Of a stretch of 64,000 nucleotides of DNA, positions 32,660-44,202 are shown piece after piece. Within the stretch, counting starts at the first letter, position 1; each line of letters begins with the position of its first letter. The DNA lies in assembly GCA_045837725.1 (NCBI GenBank), contig JBEWZL010000084.1:248001-312000 (forward strand), written 5' to 3'. Made by a program: the position numbers and the translations under genes. The DNA comes from Vermamoeba vermiformis. Lineage: Eukaryota; Tubulinea; Echinamoebida. The notes beneath the pieces were generated by a model, which was not told the origin of the DNA, made no database searches, and saw only the letters and a program-made list of their open reading frames with translations.

Positions 32660-35600
32660 TTAATAACCGGCAGATTCTCCGTATTTTCTAAATAAATCAA
32701 ACTTAGCAAGTGGCTCGTACATATCAAATTAATAATACTATACCTGAAGTCTGAAGCCGAATACAAGTTTTCGCCGTCAATTATAATGCCTTGAACGCAA
32801 GCATTCTTTTGCACATCGAAGAACTAATTATAAGTAATTTAGTAAATATGCCTTCAGTGCAAGTAATACTAACTATCATATACGTACCTCGTGCTTATAC
32901 TTAGTGCCCAAGGTATTGCGCATCTCAGCGGGGAAGTTCGGTTCGATGTACACCTTGTTGGGATACAACTGGTGATGTACACGGGGCTTGTAAATCGCTT
33001 GCTTGATGTTTTCACCAAAGGCCAAGACGTCTAAGATAACACTGATCGTCGCGGTGGTGATACGAGGACCGCCGCTGCCTCCCACGACCATGTAAGGTTG
33101 ATCGTTCTGCATGATATTATGTTAGTATTTCCTTATTAGGCAATATATCCCGGTCATGACGTACCTTCAAAACGATAGTAGGACTCATCGAGGACAAGGG
33201 TCTCTTGCCGGGGGCTGTAATAATAATTAGATTAGTAACAATCATCGAATGAAACACATGCCACACGGGCCCTTTTTACGATTAATGCAAGTTTGGTATT
33301 TAATAGAGACACTTACCAACAAAATTGGCAACAGAAGGTGCCAAGCCAAACTGGTTGGGAAGTCCAGGAATGCTGAAATCATCCATCTCGTCGTTGAAAA
33401 TGATGCCAGTATTGGGTCCTAACACCATACTGCCGTAGCCCAAGTTGATCTAAAATCAATCGTAAATAAACAAATGCACACCAAACATTTTTTCTGAAAT
33501 GCGCAAGAGTAATGAACTATTTGTAGAGCTACTTTGAATATAAAACGTGGATCCACGTACCGTTGAAGTCAACGCAACAGAGTTTCGATCCTTGTCCACA
33601 ACAGACATATGACTAGTGCCTTGAGGCGAGACAGGGGCTTCAGTGTTCAAGTCCTTGTAGTAAGTCGGATCGTGGGTTTGTGACTGCGAAACCACGGGAT
33701 GTTAGGCAACAGTTGGATTTGCAATATTCATTTGCCAAGGACTTACCAAGTCAATTCTAGGTCTGATACGGGAAGCATGATCTTTGCTAACAAGCTCCTG
33801 AATGATCAATATTGACGAACTCCGGATCAGCCTGAAACATTACTTCATTAGTCTTGGTTATTAAATTGGTATTGCTGAACGTACCAAAGCCATACGGTTG
33901 CTAAAAGCAAACTTCCAAGACTCGATAATCATATGCACGGTTTCAACGTCGTAAGATCTCTTCGGGAGATTGAAAAGTTCGAGCAAGTTGAGCGTGTACA
34001 TAGTCAATGCACCGCCTATTTTTAGAAAAAAAATTAGATCGAAATACGAGGAATTATATTGATTATTTTTACCTGAGAAAGGAGCGTTAGACCCGATTAC
34101 TTTGTAGCCCTGGAAATAAGTGCTCAATGGCTCTCGCAACTTAATAGTGTAGTCGTGGAAATCCTGTTCAGTAATATTTCCTCCGTTGCTATTAATCTCG
34201 TTGACCATAATAGGAGTCAGTTCTCCGTTGTAAAACACATCGGATCCGCCAGCTGCGATCTTTCTCAAACTTTCAGCCAACTTGATGTTCTTCAAAATGC
34301 TTCCTTCTGGCAAAAGATTTCCGTTTCCATCGGAGAATACTGCCATCATAGTAGGACTTTGCTTCATAGGGGCGGAATCCAACTGCGATAAAAAGTCAGA
34401 TCCGGATTCAGGCCAACACTATCCAGAATTTTGGAATAGATGTCATATAATACTTACAGTCATAGACTCTAACAACCACTTCTCTACTTTAATGCCATTA
34501 GCCGCCAAGTCAATAGCTTTGTCGAACAAACGAGACCAGCTGATCTTGCCACTTCCGTACTAAACAAAAGTGTTAACATTAGGCATCAAATATCAGATAC
34601 TTTTAATACAACGTGTTGAATAATATTGTAATAATATAATTTAAACGATTAAGGACATTAGAGAGTCACTTACATTCTTCCAAGCATATTCAAGACCCTT
34701 CAATTCGCCAGGTACTGCAACGGCCAATCCACCACGTGATGCCAGTTTGGGATTCGCGACAAACATTTCTAAAGAAATTTCAACAGATCAGTCGACAAGT
34801 TCAAACAGCGGCTGCTGATAACTTTTCGTTCGATAGTTCGTTGTGAATTTAAATATCATCCATCGAGGTAAGTTTAATATAATGCCTATTATACGGTATA
34901 ATCGTTTTAATCGAAATAATAAAGCAAACATACCAGCATAAGCATTGCGCGGGGCAGTCTCTCGTGCGTCAATAACAACCGTTGTGCCATTAGCCAGCCT
35001 TATTCTAAGGATTACATGCATTAATAGGCGCCAGATAGATAAGATATATAATATTGAGATTCTATTTTTGAAACTTACAACATGACATGACCGCCTCCAA
35101 TACCGCTAGCCGAAGGACCTGCAACACCCTGGCAAAGGCACGTAGCCACCGCTATGATAAAACTTGGTTAATATGATACCGTTATATGAAGTAAATAAGT
35201 ATAAGAATATTCCAGAATATTCTTAGCTCAACGGCGAGCCGAAGGTTGGGATCGAACGGTCTCAAACTATTTCAATTACCGTAGAAATAATTATTTACCT
35301 GCATCAATTGCATTACCGCCCTCTTTAAGAATTTCTACGCCAAAAGCACTGTAACAAAGCTTAGAATACGTATCTTTGCTAAATCTGAAGAAACTTTGCG
35401 TAGTAATAGTTTATTCGTACCTGCACGCCGGGTTATCAGCCGCTACTGCACCATTTTGCGATTGTAAAGGAGTGAGTTGTTGAGGAATATCTAAACCAAA
35501 CCGATCAAATAAAAAATTAAACTGGGATAATAGCTAATTTTCTCATGCTCATTATATTAATTAGATAACGAAAATAGTATTAACAGCATATTATAAGTGA

Positions 35601-35861
35601 ATTTACTAATTTTGTACAAGCGAAAACCGATGAGACAAGTCGTGTGACATTACCTGGTCTATTTGCTACGGCAACGACAACGATTATAATGAATACAATT
35701 ACGAGAAGTGAAACACCGCCAATAATGAGCCAATTTCGGATCTTCTTCCTCCGCTCAAATCCAGATCCTCCATCTCGAATTAACCTGAGGTCCCTTGAAT
35801 ACGGGTTTATTTAATGTAATTATCTTAACTTGACTTACGACTCCTGTTCTAAATCGCTCAT
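32660..35861 (-). CDS. Gamma-glutamyltransferase (gamma-glutamyl transpeptidase)
   Basis: About eleven exons, near 590 residues. A short cytosolic start (MSDLEQES) is followed by one membrane anchor ([19 protein letters not shown]), making a type II membrane enzyme as in animal GGT1. The large subunit shows [32 protein letters not shown] and [15 protein letters not shown]. The autoprocessing and nucleophile region is [20 protein letters not shown], whose first Thr (after G) is the expected catalytic residue; [16 protein letters not shown] and [10 protein letters not shown] form the substrate loop and oxyanion area. The C-terminus [14 protein letters not shown] is typical of the family and fixes the last exon, ending at 32660. 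The enzyme cleaves gamma-glutamyl bonds of glutathione outside the cell. Intact; all key residues seen. Confidence 0.92.
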
Positions 35862-36018
35862 ATTGTGACCGCGAGCGAAAATTCAATAAAAATGACGGCG
35901 AAGATTTTTGAAAGACTGTCAACAAAGCTATTTCTGGTAGAATTACAGGTTTTTATTGATTTTTAAAGTACATATAAACAATATTTAGTACCCTGCTACC
36001 AAAGTTCTCTTTACGCTC

Positions 36019-36678
36019 TTAAGGGCGAACGCATTGAGAAGGTTGGCAAGGAGCGTCAGGGCAGGTGTGAGTAACACGGCGAGCGCAACCAGAGCGGCCC
36101 GGAACATAAGTGGGCCAGGGCAAGAGAGGATCGACAGACTCGTCGTAGTTCAAAACACCTTGTTGTTGCAAGAAGCGAACTGAGTCGGACAACCATTCAG
36201 TGAACTCGTAGAATTGAGTACCAGCGAAGTTGGTCTTGCCGAACCAGATATCGTTGACGACAGATCTGACGCCAGCTTGGGTAGTTTGTCTGAATTGGAC
36301 CTTGACGGCACCGTTGCGGGTAGCAGCGTCGATGGCAAAGCCGTCAGCTTCAATGAAGACTGAGACGTTGTTGGGGCGAGAAGTGGGCACGCAGTAGCTA
36401 TCAATGTCGGTCAAAGCAGCAGTGAGACCGTTGTAGCGAGCGAAGAGGTAAGAGAAGAGCACATCCTCGTCGAAGACTTCAATCATCTTGTTTCTGTTGC
36501 AAGTAGTGTATGATTCAGCAAATGAGAAGAAAGCACGTTGAACGCGACCACGATAGCCGACGAAGAGAGGGCCGTTGTAGATTACGCCCTCAGGCAATTG
36601 GTACCAGTTTTCAGAGAAACCTTGAGCGGCGATGAGGCCGACAAAGCCGAGAAGAGCGACCAAGACAAGCTTGTTCAT
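36019..36678 (-). CDS. Small secreted protein, possibly NTF2/SnoaL-like fold
   Basis: An uninterrupted 219-codon frame. Signal peptide MNKLVLVALLGFVGLIAAQG with a likely cut after AAQ or AQG. The mature part has a pattern of helix (AFFSFAESYTTCNRNKMIEV) then curved beta strands (VSVFIEADGFAIDA, GAVKVQFRQTTQAG, RSVVNDIWFG) that resembles NTF2-like domains; this is an inference from pattern only. The last 30 residues are Cys/Pro-rich (CARRV, CPDAPCQPSQC). Codon use is strongly biased toward C-ending codons, and a clean TATA box precedes it, both suggesting high expression. No specific family recognised. Confidence 0.7.
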   Translation of the reverse strand: MNKLVLVALLGFVGLIAAQGFSENWYQLPEGVIYNGPLFVGYRGRVQRAFFSFAESYTTCNRNKMIEVFDEDVLFSYLFARYNGLTAALTDIDSYCVPTSRPNNVSVFIEADGFAIDAATRNGAVKVQFRQTTQAGVRSVVNDIWFGKTNFAGTQFYEFTEWLSDSVRFLQQQGVLNYDESVDPLLPWPTYVPGRSGCARRVTHTCPDAPCQPSQCVRP

Positions 36679-36732
36679 CTTGTGTTGTGTGTAATTGTGT
36701 TTTTGTTTGAATAAAGACTGTCCGAATTTCGA

Positions 36733-36740
36733 TATTTATA
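36733..36740 (-). promoter_or_regulatory. TATA box of the small secreted protein gene
   Basis: TATAAATA on the minus strand, 54 bases upstream of the ATG at 36678, with a CACGTG core just upstream (36753-36758 on the plus strand). Position and sequence fit a core promoter. Confidence 0.55.
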
Positions 36741-37383
36741 GTTTTTTGTCGCCACGTGATAAATAAATTTTAGTTGTGGGCGGAGCTCCAATACCGAAGT
36801 ATACTTAAAATTTAATCATTAGTTCCGATAAAGCTCCAAAGCATCTGAGAGGGTGGCGTTGGTGCATATATACATTACGAGACTTACTCTCGAACATCCG
36901 AAAGCTCGGATCTTGATTCGAATCTCACGTTTCGTACAGACAGAGCCCGCTTGCAGCGCACGGTGTCGGTATTGAATTATGCCCCATTAGGAGGTACTTG
37001 TGGCAAACGTACGAATAGAATTCTTCGCTTTCTAAGTGTGTAATATTCATCTCCGTTTCGAGGTTTAAAGATATTTTTTCTTTCTGAATTTCCTTTTATG
37101 GATTTACGGTATTTTGGTTGTAAAACTGAAAGTCGCTAGAACGATTCCGACGCTTACCTCTCTGTGATGCCAATTGGCAATATTGACCTCAAAGCGCAGT
37201 TTTTCTTGCAGTTGTTCGGTCGCGTGCCGGATTTACCAAACGGCATTTGCCACGCAGTTTGTCAATATGACAGCAATGGCTCAAGGTCCTAGTATGAATC
37301 AAATAAGTAGCGCATAAATTAGGACAGGCAGGTTACTTAACTATAAGACTTATTCGAAGCGTTTTTCCGACGACGATCTATTT
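36741..37383. other. Intergenic region
   Basis: Holds the upstream region of the small secreted gene (CACGTG at 36753) and the 3' flank of the LRR gene. A GATTCGAATC stretch near 36915 mimics a tRNA T-loop but does not fold as one. No coding sequence seen. Confidence 0.45.
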
Positions 37384-38663
37384 TTAACCGGTTTTATTTT
37401 CAGATTGTCGCGAGATAAAATGGCTGTCCACCCATTTTAAATGTCTCAATGAGGCTGCAAGCTGCGCTCGAACCGTGGCGACGCTGATAGTATGAAAGAC
37501 AGGGTTACCTTCTATCATCAGCGTATCCAGTTTCGGTGCGCATCTGGGGAGCGCTGTCAATACGTAGTCGAGAGAAGCTATCATATTTCCATGTAGGCCT
37601 AAGAATGACAGCTCTGGAAGGTTCGGCAAGTCTTCAACTTTATCTATAACATTGCATGAAATCGACAACCTACAAAAAGTCTTAGATCCGGCGCATCTAT
37701 CTCCGCCTTCAGAAGCGCTTACCTTTTTAGTTTAGTGTTTGCCGAGAGATTCTCCACTCGCTTAATCCTATTCGCACGAAGGTCGAGTACTTCAAGGTCG
37801 GGCAAGGCTTCTAGATTTTCAATCTTCGTGATCTTGTTGCTGCTAAGGTACAGCTCTTTACAGCCTCGTGCTGACCTCAGATCCGGTATACTCGTCAACT
37901 CATTGGCGGATAGATGTAATATGACGAGGCTACTGAACGAAATGAACGCGTTGGAATGCACCTTCTCGACAAAATTTGAGTATAGCGCGAGTTCCTAGGA
38001 TGAGGTTAGATCCTGAAGTATAAAGAAGAATTAAAGCTTACTGTTACTGTAGCGACATATGCCTTGTCTTCTTCGTTCTCTATCGTCAATTGATCCACCT
38101 CTGTGAGTCGTTTGTTCGAGAGGTCTAGTCGCGTACTGTTGCCTTTACGTGTTCGGATAACACTCTAGAGAGGAAGACTAGCATTACTATTAGTGCACTA
38201 TTGTATGAAAGGAATTAGGGTAGCGGGAGCTAGCTTTGTACAAATTTGAAACTCGCGCATCTGGCCAAAAAGATCGAGTGATTGTCAACTCAAAGATCAA
38301 CCCAAACATAGATGAAAAATAGAGGCTTAAAGTTGAAAGAACACGCTCCAAATATTTAAATTTAATTGTGTGGTGCACAAAACTCGAACCAACGGGTTGC
38401 ACTGTGTCTGAGATAGCAAGATCCAATTTTAGCATTAAATAATTTGCAAATAGACAAAAATTAAATTAACTCGCGTAAAAATTCGGACATACATCTCGCA
38501 CGACCTCATAAATTATGTAAATTATAATTAATTGCGTAAGCAAACAGAAAACGGATTCCTCATCTTGCAAAAGAGCGCAACGGTAACTTACCAGTAGACA
38601 TTCAGTGTTCAATGGGTTTGCTGGAAATATATTCCCACTAGTGCGTTCGTCAATATCTTCCAT
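37384..38663 (-). CDS. Leucine-rich repeat protein (SDS22-type)
   Basis: Four exons, about 240 residues: the first (MEDIDERTSGNIFPANPLN) is joined across an intron of about 430 nt to a segment with RLDLSNKRLTEVDQL. Then come 22-residue SDS22-type repeats: LVILHLSANELTSIPDL, CKELYLSSNKITKIENLEAL, LEVLDLRANRIKRVENLS, LSISCNVIDKVEDLPNL and LSFLGLHGNMIASLDYV. An LRR cap (LDTLMIEGNPVF to LRHLKWVDSHFI) closes the fold. Proteins of this size and repeat type bind phosphatases or axonemal and centrosomal partners; no specific orthologue can be named. Divergent from the epimerase/reductase gene with only 83 bp between starts. Confidence 0.8.
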
Positions 38664-38746
38664 TAGATGGTTCTGTAGTGCTGTTAGTTGTGGTTGCTGA
38701 GTGACGTGTGGTCAAAACTTTGGCAAGTTCCATCTACTCTCCGCTC

Positions 38747-39927
38747 ATGAGCGCAACTACTCAGCCTGAGTTTTTAATCTACGGCGCCAATGGTTATCTT
38801 GGTTCACACATCGTAACCGTATTGCGCGCTCAGGCGAAGACGTTCGAGATTGGAAAGGCACGCATTGAAAACAAAGCATCAGTAGAAGCAGAAATTGATT
38901 CTTTGCGTCCAAAATATGTTATTTGTGCTGCAGGATTAGCCGGCAAACCCAATGTGGTAAGACACGTTCATGGCCATTTTAAAAGATTTTTTAAATTTCT
39001 GGGCTGATGAGCTTTGATAATAATTATTTTGCTATAATACTACACGCATAATATTATACGTCATTTTAATGCGATCAGAATTGGTTTGAAGATCCGAAGA
39101 ACAAGCCCGAAGCTGTTCGCATTAATGTACTTGCCCAACTCAACGTTGCTGATGCTTGCTACACGCGCAACTTGCACTGCACGTTGTTGGGTACTGGTAT
39201 GATGTATAATTATGACGCTCAGCATCCATTGGAAGGAGGCAAGCCATTCAAAGTAAGTCTCATCTGCAGTGTTTACTGACCCGAATGCACACTCCGAGTA
39301 CTCACCTCATCTGTAGGAAGATGACCCTGCAAACTACACAGGCCTATATTACGTCGAGCTAAGACTATTATTAGAACAACTACTAAAGGTAAGCCATTCG
39401 TGCGTGTAGATGTGTTGTTGCTAATTAGGGTCCGAGTCAGGCTTACACGAACGTGCTTAACTTACGTGTGCTCTTCCCAATTTCGAGTGATTTTAGCAAC
39501 AAGAGCCTCAATGGCAAGTTAATCACCTTCAAGCAAGTCGTCAGTGTTCGTAACTCGTTTACCGTCGTGGATTCGCTTTGGCCGGTAGGTGTTTTGCGAA
39601 TGGTTCGGTCTTTTGCTAGTTATTTAATATGATTCTCATTAGTATATACCTCTTATGGCCGAGAAGAACATTACGGGGACGTTCAATTTTACTAATCCAG
39701 GAGCTATGTCTCACGGTGACATATTGAAGTTGTACAAGGAACACGTTGATCCGAACTTCGAATGGACCGAGATTACCAAAGAGGAGTTTGAGCGCGTAAA
39801 TAACATGACGAGGCCTAACGCTGAATTGGACGCGTCAAAATTGCTGCAATACTTCCCGGACATTAAAAATGTACGAGATGCAGTCGCGGATGTGATGAAG
39901 AAGGGCAAGGAAGTGCTGAAGAAGTAA
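38747..39927 (+). CDS. UDP-4-keto-6-deoxyglucose 3,5-epimerase/4-reductase-like (UDP-rhamnose synthesis), altered YxxxK
   Basis: Five exons, about 300 residues. FLIYGANGYLGSHI is the N-terminal Rossmann G-x2-G-x2-G. Along its length it follows the C-terminal domain of plant RHM and the free-standing UER1/NRS-ER: NVLAQLNVADACYTRNLHCT, LGTGMMYNYDAQHPLEGG, FKEDDPANYTGLYY, LRVLFPISSDFSN, NITGTFNFTNPGAMSHGDIL and NAELDASKLLQYFPDI. At the catalytic SDR motif the family has Y-S-K-T-K (YxxxK); here the aligned residues are Y-V-E-L-R, so the lysine is arginine. Either activity is changed or the Arg substitutes. The start at 38747 is the first ATG; no dehydratase (RHM N-terminal) gene is in the window. 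Confidence 0.83.
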
Positions 39928-40253
39928 CTTGCTAAGAATATCAAAGCTGGTCTGCGTCATTTCTTCTACGACGCTTTCACAAGTGCACAGCCAGCAGCGC
40001 GTGCTACATATTTGACCAAAGTTTGACCGAACAAAATTCGCACGGAAACTGAAAAAGTAAAATTAATTTAGCAAACAACCCAGAGGAATCACCACACTAA
40101 ATAAACGATTGTTATAATCGTAATTTTTGTTGGCTTGTAGAAGATTCGGATATCCTACCTATCTTCCGTCTTTCATCTGAAAGATTAGCAAATCAGCACA
40201 TCTATCGAGTTTGCTCAAGCCAAAAGCAATCAATTACGTCAATTTATATAAAA
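39928..40253. other. Intergenic region upstream of the ankyrin-repeat gene
   Basis: No coding sequence seen. A TTTATATAAAA stretch lies 4-14 bases before the next start codon, too close for a TATA box unless the transcript start lies downstream; it is more likely leader. Confidence 0.4.
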
Positions 40254-43200
40254 ATGAGCACGGAACACGAGGATTCGGAAGTAAACTTACCAGTGGTACG
40301 TCAATTTCACTTCAGAAAATAATAACAAATCTGAATTTCTCCTAGTTAATTAACTGGTCTTGTATTCATATATAATGTCGATTAATAATATTGTACAGGA
40401 AAATGTTCTTTTGCCCGTTGCAGGAGAGCCCCAAAAGAAGATTCCGGCCGAAATTAATTATGACGAAGACATTGCTCTCAAACCATTTTTAACAGGTAAA
40501 TTCTATTTGCAATAATAGTGATATAGTTATGATATGCATATTTTCGCCGATGGTAGCATTTTCATGATTACGGCCGACATCGGCATGTCACTGCCATAAT
40601 AATTTTAAATTTTATTATTCAGTTTATTTTATATTCTGTCACGTCCATAAATCAATGATATTAATAAAATCATGTAGAGAGGCTATTATGGGAGCTACGA
40701 GTCTTGGAATCGAAAAAAACGCCCGATCTAAAGCTCTGGTGTGTACCAATTCTTAATATACCAGTAAATACTAAAAACTAACATTAAATTAATAGGTTCG
40801 CTAGTATTAATGGCTGGTCTGAATCAGTTCACTTTTTGTTGTCAAATCCGGATGCCACCCAAAAACCCAATGTAAATTATTCTCAAGGGTAAGTTTATAA
40901 TAATATTTCGATTTTATCCAATGCATTGATATAATTTTCATATTATTAAGACTTAATTGTATGATTTATGTATGACAGACCGAATTTTTGAATTGGTGTA
41001 AATAGATCTCGTTTGAAATTGCTTATTTTAACACTTTATTTAGTGGTTATTCTTGTTTATATCGAGCAGCACAATATGCACATTCAGAAGTCGTCGAATT
41101 GTTATTGCGTCATGGTGCTGATGTTAATATGGCTGGCAGGTATGTCCCAACCATCTCATACTTGTTTAACGTTGAATAATATTTATAGTAATATTTAATA
41201 ATTGTATAATATAACTTTAATTCAATTATTTTCGATATTTCGCCGATCTGATGATAGACACGAATTAATTAATTTGATATTTTATTGTGGCTTGGTCATA
41301 CGGCTATTATAATTATTAGTTATACATCATATATATTACTGGCATAATGTTGTAGTACTTACCATTCATATTAATATGATCTTGTAGCGATGGATCTACA
41401 CCGCTGTACATCTCCGCTCAAGAAGGACATTTTGAAGTCGTAAAAGTGTTACTGAAGTACAATGCAAAAGCACACGCGCCATTTAGTGCAGGATACACAC
41501 CGCTATATATAGCCTCGCAAAAGGTACGAAATTGATCTAACTTTTAATTCGCCTAACGAAATATTCATTCAATGAAAAATGCAATTTAAACAAAATATCG
41601 ATTGATCGGAGAATAATTGCAATATTATAATCAATTACATGGATTTTGTGCAGTAATTGTCAAAATGGAATTTAATCCGAGCAAATGCCATGAAATTCCA
41701 AACCTATGATACAAATGTTATTCCGTGGTGTGCTCGATATTAATACCATTATTGTTATTTTATAGGGATATCAAGACATAGTGTCGCTATTATTGGATCA
41801 CGGAGCTAACGTGGACGCTGCGTGCAGCTCAGGATCTACACCTTTGTATATTGCTTCTCAGAAGGGATATTCCGAAGTACGTATTATAATCTAATATATT
41901 GCATCTATTATAATATTATATTTAAATACGAGCGATATAGATGATTAAATCGTCACGTGATAATTTCTCAATTCGAGTTGGATCGGATCTTTTCGGGTCC
42001 TAATATTTTTTCCTTTTTAGGTAGTCAAAGTGTTATTAAAGCGAGGAGCAGAGATCGAGGCCTTATTTAAAAATAACTGGACGCCATTATCAATAGCGGC
42101 TAGTAATGGTCACCACAAGATTGTCAAAATGCTCTTGAACTACGGCGCTAAAGCTGACGTTTGCGACTATACACCATTGTATAAAGCTTGTCAAAAGGGT
42201 CACTTAGAGGTAATTAATCTTTTCATAGCATATTCATATTAATCCCGAAACATGAAACCAAAGTTATACCCGAGTAGATCGACCTGATCTGATCCATTTT
42301 TTTGCAGGTGGTTAAAACTCTCGTTAAGCACGGTGCCAATATTCGAGCTACAGGCAAGGACGGCTCAACACCACTGTACATTTGCGCGCAAGAAGGACAC
42401 ACGGCCATTGTAAAATACTTAATCAAAGCTGCAGCCGACGTCAACGCGAAATGGAACAGCGGATACACGCCGCTATATATAGCCGCACAAAAAGGTCACA
42501 AAGAGATTGTTGCTCTGTTAATAGAACACGGGGCTGATATCGAGGCCGCATCCGACGTCGGATCGACCCCACTATATATTGCTGCTCAGAAAGGCAATAC
42601 AGAAGTCGTAGAATACCTAATAAGGAAAAAAGCGAATGTCGAAGCCAAGTTTAAGGTATGTCTTTGTTCTATATAATGCTTAAATGACTTATAATCGTGT
42701 TTTTAGGGCTGCTACACCCCATTGTATATTGCGTGTCAGAACGGGTGGTTGCCCATTGTAAAATTATTATTGAATGCTGGAGCCAATATTGAAGGTAAGA
42801 TAGAACATACATTCACATAATAAGAGTTATTTATCGTGTTGCAAATCAAGTTTTCAAACGGATCTAGTGAAAATTGTAAGGGTGGATCTGACGTTTTTTT
42901 TTGACAGCTCCATGCAGCCAAGGCTCGACCCCGTTGTATATAGCATGCCAGAAGGGTCACAAAGACGTCGTTGAGTACTTATTGCGCCGTGGAGCCAATC
43001 CGAATGCCAAGTTCAAGAACAAGTTCACACCGCTGAGTATCGCCACGCAACACAGACATCAAAACGTCGCGGCGTTGTTACGCGAGTACTTGGCCTTGCG
43101 AGCCTCAGACCCACTAAGCCCGAACAATTCGGCCTTGAATTGTTCCGGATCTACTGGTGCAATGTCGCAAGGGCCCGTTGTTGGATCTGCACCTGGGGAT

Positions 43201-43416
43201 CTGTCGGCACTCATGCACGGCTTGACACTGTCATCGAGCGAGAGTGGTGCGGAGAACCCTCCAATGAACGAAGGATTAAACAACAATAATGTAGATGATG
43301 ATAATAATATGGGAGCTCAAAATGTGAATAATGCTAGTACCAGCGGCGGATCTCGCAGCGGACGAAGACATCGAAATAATAATAACAATAACGGACCCGA
43401 TGATGGATACGCTTAG
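40254..43416 (+). CDS. Ankyrin-repeat protein
   Basis: About eleven exons, near 600 residues. A short acidic N-terminus (MSTEHEDSEVNLP) is followed by about thirteen canonical 33-residue ankyrin repeats: GSTPLYISAQEGHFEVVKVL, GYTPLYIASQKGYQDIVSLL, GSTPLYIAAQKGNTEVVEYL and others, with the TPLYIA/GH/VV..LL core clear in each. The C-terminal 120 residues are low complexity: Ser/Gly-rich, then Asn/Asp-rich, ending in a basic patch (GSRSGRRHRNNNNNN) and PDDGYA. Several introns fall inside repeats at similar positions, as expected when repeats multiplied by exon duplication. There is no F-box or kinase. Likely a protein-binding scaffold; partner unknown. Confidence 0.86.
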
Positions 43417-43521
43417 TAATATTATAAGAGTAGTACTAAGCGGATTCAGAAAAAACATTAATTTGTTTGTAATTTATTTACTTGTAGTAAAAATGTTGTA
43501 ATTACACGAAATTTAAGTTTT

Positions 43522-43932
43522 CTATTCGAATTTAATAGAAGTTACATTAGTGGCAACGAGCACATTGACGTATTCAAGCGTCTTTTCTTTAATTAGCTGA
43601 GCATTTTCTTGCATGTACTTCTTGAATAAAGTCGGATTAAACGTCGCTAGTTGTTGGAATAAACTAGGAAATAACATGAATAATTTCAAATTGAATTGTT
43701 TTCGCGTGTCTTCTGGCGCATTTCTGAAAGGGTTATGGCCGTCTTTATAGACGATTGATAAAAGCAAATTGAGCTCTTCGACGGACGACAGTTTCGCTTT
43801 GCCTTCGCTAAATGACCGAGCAGCATATAATAATACAAATGCTGGTCTTGAGGAGTTTTGAAATGCGTCGTAAGTTTTTCCAAATGAAGAGTACTCTTCG
43901 TTTTGTGGAAATGGCAGCTTGTTAATGCTCAT
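43522..43932 (-). CDS. Small unrecognised protein
   Basis: 136 codons from the first ATG (MSINKLPFPQNEEYSSFGK). All-helical look, with FQNSSRPAFVLLYAARSF, VEELNLLLSIVYKDGHNPF and FPSLFQQLATFNPTLFKKYM; no signal peptide or membrane segment. The open frame runs a little further upstream without ATG, so an extra 5' exon is possible. I do not recognise the family. An inverted-repeat TATA-like block at 44090-44120 lies about 160 bases upstream and resembles one at 10645-10675. Confidence 0.5.
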   Translation of the reverse strand: MSINKLPFPQNEEYSSFGKTYDAFQNSSRPAFVLLYAARSFSEGKAKLSSVEELNLLLSIVYKDGHNPFRNAPEDTRKQFNLKLFMLFPSLFQQLATFNPTLFKKYMQENAQLIKEKTLEYVNVLVATNVTSIKFE

Positions 43933-44202
43933 GTTTCGTGACGAATAATCAATTTTGGAGGCGCTGAGGAACAATAACCGAACCAGAAGTCAGCGGAATC
44001 GAAGTAACAAACGAATTTTCTTGCGTCAACTTTCGAGCTGGCAAAATTTGCTATGAAAGTAAAGCGCATGCGAATTTCATCTTAAATATAGTATTTATAG
44101 CATTACTAAGATTCTGTCACCAATCCTATTATTATTATTCGAATAAAAACGTCCAAGTCACAATTGAGCGGTTTATATGCCGGTTAATTCAAAAATCATC
44201 CC

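Noticed and set aside
35215-35275. GTTCGATCC-like string on the minus strand, possible tRNA
   Set aside because: The T-stem does not pair and the upstream sequence lacks D and anticodon arms.
36905-36930. tRNA-like T-loop string GATTCGAATC
   Set aside because: The flanks do not pair as a T-stem and no A box or acceptor stem fits on either strand.
38380-38410. GGTTCGAGTTT on the minus strand resembling a tRNA B box
   Set aside because: Lies in an LRR-gene intron; no matching D-arm or acceptor stem.
38708-38746. Upstream extension of the epimerase/reductase frame
   Set aside because: It would need a GTG start; the first ATG (38747) gives the usual short lead before the Rossmann motif.
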